From: Flavobacteriaceae bacterium
GTDB taxonomy: Bacteria > Bacteroidota > Bacteroidia > Flavobacteriales > Flavobacteriaceae
Direction: 5' to 3'
Length of the DNA: 20,434 nt
Assembly: GCA_015489265.1 (NCBI GenBank)
Contig: WFZY01000305.1
Location: 1-20,434, forward strand
The notes beneath the pieces were generated by a model. The model made no database searches and had not been told where the DNA came from. It worked only from the letters and a program-made list of their open reading frames with translations. A program made the position numbers and the translations under genes. Positions 6,088 to 12,644 of this stretch are shown here, in pieces (the stretch's first letter is position 1; each line of letters starts with the position of its first letter).

Positions 6088-7446
6088 CTAATCAAATTTT
6101 TCTTTTAATTTTTGCAAGGCAATGGCACGATGGCTGATTTTATTTTTTTCGGTTTCACCCATTTCGGCAAAAGTTTGTGAGTAACCATCCGGCACAAAAA
6201 CCGAATCGTAACCAAAACCTCCGGTACCTCGCGGTTCAGTTGTAATATGACCTTTTATGACACCCGAAACCACATATTCTTTATTGTCTTTGCTATATAC
6301 CACAACCGTTCTAAACTGTGCTTCTCTATTTTCAACACCTTTCATTTCATCCAATAACTTTTGCACATTTTCCTCATATGTAGCATTTTTACCGGCATAT
6401 CGGGCACTGTAAACACCCGGTGCACCATTGAGTGCAGGAACTTCCAATCCGGTGTCATCTGCAATGGCATCTACATCATATGGAATGGTAATTTGTCGCA
6501 CTTTTTGCAGGGCATTCTCTTCCAAAGTACTGCCGGTTTCTTTTAATTTGCCTTCAAAATCCAAATCTTTTAAAGATTTTAGTTGATAATTATCCGGTAA
6601 AATTTGCTTAATTTCAGTAATTTTATGTGGATTTTGCGTAGCTAAAAACAGTTCTTTGGGGGTTTGTGCAAAATATTTTTCAAAAAAATACCAAGCCAAA
6701 ACTATAGTCCCTAAACTCAAAGCAACTACAATCAAATATTTTTGCAAATCCTCACCGGTCAAATGTTCAGCCAAACCTTCTGTTGCTTTCATATCCGAAA
6801 ATTGCGCCGCAAAAAACGCCGTACCATTGAGTATCATATGAATAATTACCGGATAAAATAAGCTTCGCGTTTTCCAATACATATAACCCAAAAATAAGCC
6901 TAAAACTGTCGCGTATAAAAATTGCCAAGGATTCATATGGAATATTCCAAATGCAATAGCCGATATCAAAATAGCCATATACGGATTGTATTTTTTCAAT
7001 AATGCTTTCAAAATAATACCTCTAAATAAAGTTTCTTCCAAAAATGGTGCGGCTACGGCAACCATTAAAAACCCGGCAATCCGGTTATTAAAAACTTCTT
7101 CCATGGTCTGATTTAGCATATCAAATATCTTTTTCCAAAAACCGCTTGGCTCCGGTAATAAGAAAATCGTAAACTCACCCACGATTAAAAAAGCATAAGC
7201 TACTATAATAACCAAAGGTAACAATGCCCAATCATCCGGCTTGAAATTAAGCTTCCCTTTTTTATTAAAAGTACGTCGTGTTGCCCAAATAGTTAAATAC
7301 ATGGGAATGACATAAGCCAATAGCATCATCCATGCAGTAAATGATTTGGGTACGATACCTTGCAATAAACTAAAAGGTAACGTAAATAGTATAAAATAAA
7401 GTAAAATAACGGCTAAATGCCAAATGGTTGGAAATTTATTTTTCAT
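6088..7446 (-). CDS. Fusion of a CPBP-type intramembrane protease with RdgB/HAM1 XTP/dITP pyrophosphatase
   Basis: One open frame of 452 residues joins two families. Residues about 1-258 are a polytopic CPBP (CAAX protease/bacteriocin-processing) domain with EETLFR (137-142), FHMNPWQF (His170) and HMILN (203-207), the EExxxR, FxxxH and HxxxN/B motifs of these membrane metalloproteases. After a last helix (about 237-256) and the short linker EKYFAQTP, residues about 264-452 form a complete RdgB/HAM1 domain. It starts ELFLATQNPHKITEI and shows ADDTGLEVPALNGAPGVYSA (329-348), GTGGFGYDSVF (407-417) and SHRAIA (438-443). RdgB hydrolyses XTP, dITP and ITP to monophosphates, keeping deaminated purines out of DNA and RNA. 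RdgB is normally a free cytosolic enzyme of about 190 residues; here no Met sits at its expected start (Pro263-Lys-Glu-Leu). The last helix probably leaves it on the cytoplasmic side. All visible active-site residues are kept in both halves. A sequencing or assembly error at the junction cannot be excluded. Confidence 0.88.
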   Translation of the reverse strand: MKNKFPTIWHLAVILLYFILFTLPFSLLQGIVPKSFTAWMMLLAYVIPMYLTIWATRRTFNKKGKLNFKPDDWALLPLVIIVAYAFLIVGEFTIFLLPEPSGFWKKIFDMLNQTMEEVFNNRIAGFLMVAVAAPFLEETLFRGIILKALLKKYNPYMAILISAIAFGIFHMNPWQFLYATVLGLFLGYMYWKTRSLFYPVIIHMILNGTAFFAAQFSDMKATEGLAEHLTGEDLQKYLIVVALSLGTIVLAWYFFEKYFAQTPKELFLATQNPHKITEIKQILPDNYQLKSLKDLDFEGKLKETGSTLEENALQKVRQITIPYDVDAIADDTGLEVPALNGAPGVYSARYAGKNATYEENVQKLLDEMKGVENREAQFRTVVVYSKDNKEYVVSGVIKGHITTEPRGTGGFGYDSVFVPDGYSQTFAEMGETEKNKISHRAIALQKLKEKFD

Positions 7447-7477
7447 GGTTATTTATTTAGTTATTTAATTGCCGGCG

Positions 7478-7565
7478 CTTCGGTACTTTCCAAACTTCGT
7501 TTGGAACACTCAGCGACCTGCTTCGATACATCCCAACTCCTTCGGCGTTGGAACACTCAGCCACC
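7478..7565. repeat. Two imperfect tandem copies of a hairpin-containing repeat of about 43 bp
   Basis: Copy 1 (7478-7518) and copy 2 (7521-7565) share the frame CTTCG-TAC...CCAA...TTGGAACACTCAGC-ACC. Each has a short hairpin around a TTCG loop. Its stem changes in a compensated way: CCAAA/TTTGG in copy 1 and CCAAC/GTTGG in copy 2. The location between two same-strand genes is typical of repetitive extragenic palindromes. Genome copy number cannot be judged from here. Confidence 0.7.
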
Positions 7566-7630
7566 TTTGATAATGCTTCAAATAAAAATTTATTATTTAT
7601 TCATTTTCAATTCTCCATTTTGAATTAAGC

Positions 7631-7693
7631 CGCACAGTTTGTGCGTCTCTTCGTAATTCTCATTTTCTCAGAGACGAATTGCAATCCGTCTCT
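7631..7693. repeat. Hairpin cluster downstream of rlmH, possible terminator or extragenic palindrome
   Basis: A hairpin CGCAC-AGTTT-GTGCG (7631-7645) and a 24-nt near-perfect palindrome (7670-7693, AGAGACGaATTG/CAATcCGTCTCT) lie just after the rlmH stop codon, the second overlapping the stop by two bases. CGTCTCT also occurs at 7644-7650, so the inverted copy at 7670-7676 could pair with either flank. No T-run follows on the minus strand, so it is a weak terminator candidate. Confidence 0.5.
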
Positions 7694-8165
7694 ATCCATG
7701 GTGATACGGATGATTATTCAGAATAGCCAAACCGCGGTACAATTGCTCTAAAAAAATCAATCGCACCAATTGATGCGAAAAAGTCATTTGCGATAAAGCG
7801 ATTTTCATATTAGCTCTCCGGTAAACTTCTTCTGAAAATCCGTAAGGACCACCAATAACAAAGACCAAATTTTTTAAACCGGTATTCATTTGCTTTTGCA
7901 AAAAACCGGCAAATTGTCGTGATGTCATTTCTCGACCGGTTTCGTCTAATAGTACTACAAAATCCGATGGAACAAGTTTTTGCAACAATAAACTTCCTTC
8001 CTTCTCTTTTTGTTGCTTTTCGGATAAATTTTTAGTGTTTTTTAAATCCGGAATAATGATTTTTTCAAATCCGATTAAATTTTTAACCCGTTTTTCATAG
8101 GCATTCTTTAATCTCTGCATGCAAGCATCATCCGTTTTACCTATAAGTAACAATTTGATTTTCAA
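7692..8165 (-). CDS. rlmH: 23S rRNA pseudouridine-1915 N3-methyltransferase RlmH
   Basis: This 157-residue SPOUT-family enzyme uses S-adenosylmethionine to methylate pseudouridine 1915 in helix 69 of 23S rRNA, at the ribosomal subunit interface. The length equals the family norm. Visible motifs: LDETGREMTSRQFA (73-86), the SAM-binding knot segment FVIGGPYGFS (102-111), LSQMTFSHQLVRLIFLEQLY (124-143) and the family's conserved C-terminal end NNHPYHHG. The start MKIKLLLIGKT is typical. It lies 23 bp downstream of a SPOR-domain gene on the same strand and is probably transcribed with it. Confidence 0.96.
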   Translation of the reverse strand: MKIKLLLIGKTDDACMQRLKNAYEKRVKNLIGFEKIIIPDLKNTKNLSEKQQKEKEGSLLLQKLVPSDFVVLLDETGREMTSRQFAGFLQKQMNTGLKNLVFVIGGPYGFSEEVYRRANMKIALSQMTFSHQLVRLIFLEQLYRGLAILNNHPYHHG

Positions 8166-8188
8166 AATAGAAATGTTTATCAGATGTA

Positions 8189-8572
8189 TTACTTTTTCGG
8201 ATTGACAATAAAAGCATTAGGATATTCCTTTCGTATCTTATAAAGTGCGCGATCGGCAGCCAATTTACTTTCATATTCTCCGGCCCAAACTTTGAATTCG
8301 GGCGACTCCCATTCAATAACGATATAAGTATCGGGGAATTTTGACTGAAAATCTGCTTTAACAGAACGGGCTTTATTAATACTTTGTCCATTATACAATT
8401 GGATATGATAGTATTTAAAACTGGTTTTAGTGTTTTTAAAACAATCGGAACGTTTAGCCAGCAAAGTGTCAACTTTAGCCGTCACTATAAATCTATTTGG
8501 CGCCGTATTTATATCTTGTCCGGACATAAATAAAGCTGTAAACATAAAAGTTAAAACAAAAAGATATTTCAT
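8189..8572 (-). CDS. Secreted SPOR-domain protein
   Basis: A 127-residue exported protein with signal peptide MKYLFVLTFMFTALFMSGQ and one C-terminal SPOR domain, about residues 53-127 (YYHIQLYNG...FKVWAGEYESKLAADRALYKI...AFIVNPKK). SPOR domains bind peptidoglycan stripped of stem peptides, often at division sites; in this phylum single-SPOR periplasmic proteins are frequent and mostly uncharacterised. The ATG at 8572 lies just after a perfect -7 element, which fixes the start. It is first gene of a likely two-gene unit with rlmH. Confidence 0.85.
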   Translation of the reverse strand: MKYLFVLTFMFTALFMSGQDINTAPNRFIVTAKVDTLLAKRSDCFKNTKTSFKYYHIQLYNGQSINKARSVKADFQSKFPDTYIVIEWESPEFKVWAGEYESKLAADRALYKIRKEYPNAFIVNPKK

Positions 8573-8588
8573 GGTTCTATAATTTAGT

Positions 8589-8596
8589 CAAAAATA
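8589..8596 (-). promoter_or_regulatory. -7 promoter element for the SPOR gene and rlmH
   Basis: On the minus strand the sequence reads TATTTTTG, a perfect TAnnTTTG match, 16 bp before the ATG at 8572. The leader would be short (about 10 nt). A clear -33 TTTG is absent. Confidence 0.55.
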
Positions 8597-8628
8597 CGAT
8601 TTTTTTTGGTTATCCGGTTAATCGCTTG

Positions 8629-8646
8629 CCCCGATTCTCATCGGGG
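8629..8646. repeat. Small GC-rich hairpin
   Basis: CCCCGA-TTCTCA-TCGGGG is a perfect 6-bp stem in an otherwise AT-rich spacer. It directly precedes the 111-bp inverted-repeat element and may be part of the same mobile or palindromic unit. No T-run follows that would make it a convincing terminator. Confidence 0.55.
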
Positions 8647-8652
8647 GGTATT

Positions 8653-8763
8653 TGTCATTTCGAACGTAATGAGAAATCTTAATTTCGATTAAATAAATTC
8701 TTTCCCGACTTTCGTCTGGACTGGCTTTCGTTCGTCGTGCCTCCTCTCTCTGTCGGAATGACA
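8653..8763. mobile_element. Non-coding element bounded by TGTCATT inverted repeats, MITE- or REP-like
   Basis: TGTCATTtCGA (8653-8663) and TCgGAATGACA (8753-8763) are 11-bp terminal inverted repeats with one mismatch, enclosing 89 bp of non-coding DNA. The inside differs in composition from the flanks and contains CTTTCG three times near GTCTGGACTGG. Elements with TGTCATTyCGA ends are, to my recollection, widespread intergenic repeats in Bacteroidota. Mobility and copy number cannot be tested here. The 8573-8876 spacer holds nothing else but a hairpin and the act terminator. Confidence 0.6.
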
Positions 8764-8830
8764 TCTGCACTTTCAACGTTATCGCTTTTCACTAGGTGCT
8801 TTTAACTGATTGAAAGAATTATGCCAAACA

Positions 8831-8859
8831 AAAAAGCCGCTCACAATGAACGGCTTTTT
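8831..8859 (-). terminator. Intrinsic terminator of the act operon
   Basis: AAAAAGCCG (8831-8839) pairs with CGGCTTTTT (8851-8859) around an 11-nt loop. On the minus strand the stem runs into a T-run, 18 bp after the actF stop. This ends the respiratory operon before the SPOR/rlmH unit. Confidence 0.85.
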
Positions 8860-8876
8860 GTAAAAATCACAAGATT

Positions 8877-10109
8877 TTAATGTGCATTGTGATGCAACAA
8901 ACTTTCTTCGATATAAGGATGGTTAATCGGTAATATATGTTTACGTTTAGCCATGTTTTTAAACATTACAAACATAAATAAGCCGATAAATCCTAACAAA
9001 ATACCTATTTCATACAATCCGAAAACCGGATGGATATGTCCTTCACTCATTCCTGCAAATGTATGCACCAAAGGCGGAAATACTGATAGATATACATCTA
9101 ATACAAAGCCCGTCAAAATGGTGATAGCCATAATCAATAATACTTTCGGATTTTTAGCCAATTTATTGGGTAGCAATACCAAGAATGGTATCATAAAATT
9201 AATCACGATATTCAAAGTAAATAAAAATTGTGAGAAATGGAATCGTCTTAAAAAGTAGTGTTCCCCTTCTTCGGGTATGTTACCATACCAAATCAACATA
9301 TATTGGAAATACCATGCATAAGCAAATAAAATAGAACCCATAAACAGGTATTTTGAGAAATCATGCCAATGTGATGAATTCATAAACGGGAAATAACCTT
9401 TTTTGTGTAAGAAATACACAATCAAAATGATTAATGCCGAAGCATGGAAAAATCCTGATATTAATTCCTTAATACTAAATAATGTACTGTACCAGAACGG
9501 TTCCAAAGACATCAAATAGTCAAATCCGGCAAAGATAAAAGTCAAGGCGAAAGCAAAAATATAGACTTTTGAAAAGAATCGGCTTTTTTCAAACCATTTT
9601 AAAGCTCCGGCTTTGTCGGCATCTTCTTTTTTTGAAAATTTTCGCAACAATCCGGTTGTCAAAAACCACACAATAAAGAAAATTAAAGTACGAATAATAA
9701 AGAAATTTTTATTCAAATAAGGTGCTTTAATTTCTAAGATTTCTTTAAAATCCGGATATTTAGCAAAATCGGGAATGTGTTTCTCTGGTGCTGCCCACGG
9801 ATATACAAATTTTAAGCCGATAAACACCAACAAAATCATAAACAGAAAAGCAGGTCCTAAATAACAGGAAATTGCTTCCGGAACACGTTTAAAGGCAGCC
9901 GACCAACCGGCTTCGGCTATATATTGCAATGACATCCAAAAAGCGGCACCCAAAGCCAATAATAAAAACATATAATTGCTGAACAGTATATTGGTCCAAA
10001 ATCTATGTGTATCAGCCATATATGCTAAAATACCCGTAATTAAGCCAATCAACATTAAAACATAGCTGATGGTTTTAAGTTTTTTTGTAAATACAAATCT
10101 TTTTTTCAT
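8877..10109 (-). CDS. actF: Alternative complex III, membrane quinol-oxidising subunit ActF
   Basis: A 410-residue polytopic NrfD-like subunit with about ten hydrophobic segments, e.g. ISYVLMLIGLITGILAYMAD, YMFLLLALGAAFWMSLQYI and IFAFALTFIFAGFDYLMSLE. ActF is the second NrfD-like membrane subunit of alternative complex III, a smaller relative of ActC, and is proposed to take part in quinone binding or proton handling. It is the last gene of the operon, 15 bp after actE and 18 bp before a strong terminator. Terminal-oxidase genes, which often follow actF in relatives, are absent. Confidence 0.92.
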   Translation of the reverse strand: MKKRFVFTKKLKTISYVLMLIGLITGILAYMADTHRFWTNILFSNYMFLLLALGAAFWMSLQYIAEAGWSAAFKRVPEAISCYLGPAFLFMILLVFIGLKFVYPWAAPEKHIPDFAKYPDFKEILEIKAPYLNKNFFIIRTLIFFIVWFLTTGLLRKFSKKEDADKAGALKWFEKSRFFSKVYIFAFALTFIFAGFDYLMSLEPFWYSTLFSIKELISGFFHASALIILIVYFLHKKGYFPFMNSSHWHDFSKYLFMGSILFAYAWYFQYMLIWYGNIPEEGEHYFLRRFHFSQFLFTLNIVINFMIPFLVLLPNKLAKNPKVLLIMAITILTGFVLDVYLSVFPPLVHTFAGMSEGHIHPVFGLYEIGILLGFIGLFMFVMFKNMAKRKHILPINHPYIEESLLHHNAH

Positions 10110-10124
10110 TGTCGTAGTTTTAAA

Positions 10125-10697
10125 TTATTTTACTTTGAAATGATTCTTGATATAAAGAATAATTCGCCATCTGTCATCCGTTTTTATTTGTGATGCATGC
10201 GCCCCCATGATTGCAGAACCCATCGTTATAACATGAAAAATCTCGCCATCGGGTTTGGCTTGAATATAGCCCGCTGTTAAATTAGCCGGTACGCCCGGAT
10301 ACAGTTTTTTACCGTTTTTAACCAATTTGGTCAAGTGTCCGTCTCCCTTTCCTTCTTTACCATGACAAATGGCACAATAAATATCATATTTCATCTTACC
10401 GCGTTCTAAATTTTCAGGGGTTGCTTTTAACGGGTTTTTCAATAATTTTCCTGCTTTGGCTTTATCCCCGAATTTGTCCTTAAACGGATAAGGCATATAT
10501 TCGCGCGCAATGGTTCCTTCAACAGGTTTTTGCAGTGTTTTACCATCTTTAAAAACAGGATTTGGACTATATGATTCATAGGCTTTAGAGTAATACATAT
10601 CAAAATCTCCCATATAATCCCAATAGGTGTTTTCTTGGTGGTGATTACACGACGATAAACCTGCCAAAATTAATACCAATATTATATATTTTTTCAT
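10125..10697 (-). CDS. actE: Alternative complex III, monohaem cytochrome c lipoprotein ActE
   Basis: I start this at the ATG at 10697, not the in-frame one at 10733, because MKKYIILVLILAGLSSC then forms a textbook lipoprotein signal with Cys17 as the lipidated residue; the gene also no longer overlaps actD. The 190-residue product has one c-type haem site, CAICH (108-112), followed by GKEGKGDGH. The Met-containing segment MGSAIMGAHASQI is a candidate for the axial ligand. ActE is the outer monohaem cytochrome of alternative complex III and accepts electrons from the Fe-S/haem wires. It lies 25 bp after actD and 15 bp before actF. Confidence 0.93.
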   Translation of the reverse strand: MKKYIILVLILAGLSSCNHHQENTYWDYMGDFDMYYSKAYESYSPNPVFKDGKTLQKPVEGTIAREYMPYPFKDKFGDKAKAGKLLKNPLKATPENLERGKMKYDIYCAICHGKEGKGDGHLTKLVKNGKKLYPGVPANLTAGYIQAKPDGEIFHVITMGSAIMGAHASQIKTDDRWRIILYIKNHFKVK

Positions 10698-10722
10698 TTT
10701 GTTTCTTTTTAGCATTAATATT

Positions 10723-11226
10723 TTAAACTTCATCTATTTTTTCTGCACCGGTAGTTTCAAAGATTTCCCGCAATTTACTTTCCATTGTAGGGGTTAATCT
10801 CGATTTATCAATTAAAACTACCATCTTGTCATCATTGATACCCGGATAAGAAAATTCAGGGTCTTTTCCCGGATACATTTTAGCTTCTACAAAAAACGTC
10901 ACTACGGTTGTTAAAACAGTTATCAAAACTGTTCCAATAAACATCAACACCGGAAAAGTTAAACTCAAACTCGGTTTACCACCAATATTTAAAGGATAAT
11001 CAATAACAAATGTATAGTACAATCCTGCAAATACACTGATAACCCCAAATAAGCCATAGAAAAATGCCAATAAAGGTATATTTGACTTCACATGAAATTT
11101 TTCTAATAATTCTTCTATTACAAAAGGTGTAATAACTTCTTCGACCGGTGCATCGACAGCTTTTAATTGCGCTGCCGCATCCATTAATTTTCGGTCGTCA
11201 CTATATACGGCTACTAGTTTACTCAT
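10723..11226 (-). CDS. actD: Alternative complex III subunit ActD (DUF3341)
   Basis: A 167-residue subunit with a soluble N-terminal part (VAVYSDDRKLMDAAAQLKAV) and two transmembrane helices, about 52-75 and 90-113. A C-terminal part follows (DKMVVLIDKS...ESKLREIFETTGAEKI). ActD is a structural membrane subunit with no cofactor, belonging to DUF3341. Its start overlaps the end of actC by 8 nt (ATGAGTAA), which suggests translational coupling and equal dosage of the two subunits. Confidence 0.93.
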   Translation of the reverse strand: MSKLVAVYSDDRKLMDAAAQLKAVDAPVEEVITPFVIEELLEKFHVKSNIPLLAFFYGLFGVISVFAGLYYTFVIDYPLNIGGKPSLSLTFPVLMFIGTVLITVLTTVVTFFVEAKMYPGKDPEFSYPGINDDKMVVLIDKSRLTPTMESKLREIFETTGAEKIDEV

Positions 11227-12625
11227 CTTCTAAAAGTTTTTTAATTGCATGATATTGAACATCTGTCGGTTTTAAATCGGTTTGTCGTTTGGCTTGTTGC
11301 TTCAATTCGTTCATCGCCATCATCGGGATAAATCTGATGAATAACAAGACGCCTACTCCAAATAAACCGATTGTTCCCAAATAAACCCATTTGTCAACAA
11401 TGGTGGAAGCATAGTGGAACCAGTTTGCCGGTAAGAAATCTTCAGCAGCCGGTGGTACCACAATATTATATCGTTCTAACCACATACCGATATTAACACC
11501 GATAGTTATCCAGAAAATCAAAGTTAAATTGCGTCTAACTTTTTTAAACCAGAATAACTGTGGAATAAAAGCATTAAATGTCAACATTAACCAATATGGT
11601 ATGGCATAATGACCTTTTAAATAATTTTCATCAAATACATAAGCTTCATATTGATTCCCCGAGTACCAAGCAATAAATAGTTCTATTAAATAAGCCGAAC
11701 CCATAATCAAACTGACAAATGTAATGATGCGGGCAATGGCGTCGAAGTGATCATCGGTTACATAGTCTTGTAGTTTGAATGCTTTACGAATTAATACCAT
11801 CAAGGTAACCACCATACTAAATCCGGAAAAGATAGCACCCACTACAAAGAACGGCGGAAAAATGGTTTCGTGCCAACCGGGTAGGATACCGGCAGAAAAG
11901 TCCGTAGATACGATAGAGTGTACCGCAATTACCAAAGGCATCGCCAAACCACCTAAAATCACCAATGTATCTTCAAATTTTCGCCATTTGTCCATAGAAC
12001 CGACCCAACCGAAACTCAAAGCATTAAAAATTTTACGTTTGATACCTTTGGAACGGTCACGAACCGTTGCAAAATCCGGTAACATACCAATATACCAGAA
12101 AATTGCCGAAGTAGTTAAATATGTAGTAATGGCGAAAACGTCCCACAATAATGGTGAGTTAAAGTTGACCCACAAACCGCGAGAGTTAGGTCCGTAAGGG
12201 AAAATAAAGAATTCATCCCAAGGACGACCAACGTGAATAGCAGGGAACAAACCGGCTGCCAAAACGGCAAATACGGTCATTGCCTCTGCGGCACGGTTAA
12301 TAGATGTACGCCATTTTTGACGGAATACCAATAAGAATATTGAGAAAGCGGTTCCGGCATGACCGATACCAATCCACCAAACAAAGTTGATAATTGCCCA
12401 GCCCCATGGTACTTGGTTATTGTTACCCCACATACCGATTCCTTTGGAAATGGTTAAGGGAACATAATAACCTAAGCCAATTGACATCAAAACAAAAAAT
12501 ACGGCAAACGCAATCCACCACCACATCGGGGCTTTTTCTTCTTGCGACTTGAGAATATCTCGGGTAATATCACCGTAGGTTTTATTACCGAGTATTAATT
12601 CGCCTCTGACTTCTTTTTTATACAT
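11219..12625 (-). CDS. actC: Alternative complex III, NrfD/PsrC-like quinol-oxidising subunit ActC
   Basis: A 468-residue polytopic protein of the NrfD/PsrC family with about ten helices. The segments WWIGIGHAGTAFSIFLLVFR and AAGLFPAIHVGRPWDEFFI include the conserved residues of the quinol-binding site; menaquinol oxidation by alternative complex III is assigned to this subunit. It forms the membrane base for ActB in the same way PsrC does for PsrB. It lies 19 bp after actB and overlaps actD by 8 nt. The start at 12625 gives a cytoplasmic leader (EVRGELILGNKTYGDITRDI) typical of ActC. Confidence 0.95.
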   Translation of the reverse strand: MYKKEVRGELILGNKTYGDITRDILKSQEEKAPMWWWIAFAVFFVLMSIGLGYYVPLTISKGIGMWGNNNQVPWGWAIINFVWWIGIGHAGTAFSIFLLVFRQKWRTSINRAAEAMTVFAVLAAGLFPAIHVGRPWDEFFIFPYGPNSRGLWVNFNSPLLWDVFAITTYLTTSAIFWYIGMLPDFATVRDRSKGIKRKIFNALSFGWVGSMDKWRKFEDTLVILGGLAMPLVIAVHSIVSTDFSAGILPGWHETIFPPFFVVGAIFSGFSMVVTLMVLIRKAFKLQDYVTDDHFDAIARIITFVSLIMGSAYLIELFIAWYSGNQYEAYVFDENYLKGHYAIPYWLMLTFNAFIPQLFWFKKVRRNLTLIFWITIGVNIGMWLERYNIVVPPAAEDFLPANWFHYASTIVDKWVYLGTIGLFGVGVLLFIRFIPMMAMNELKQQAKRQTDLKPTDVQYHAIKKLLEDE

Positions 12626-12644
12626 AATTGAATAATTTTAGTTT

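Noticed and set aside
6361..6841. Short plus-strand frames within the fusion gene
   Set aside because: They are antisense to strongly conserved RdgB and CPBP motifs and have no features of their own.
11775..12197. 140-codon plus-strand frame inside actC
   Set aside because: It lies antisense to a conserved membrane subunit and has no signal, domain or promoter.
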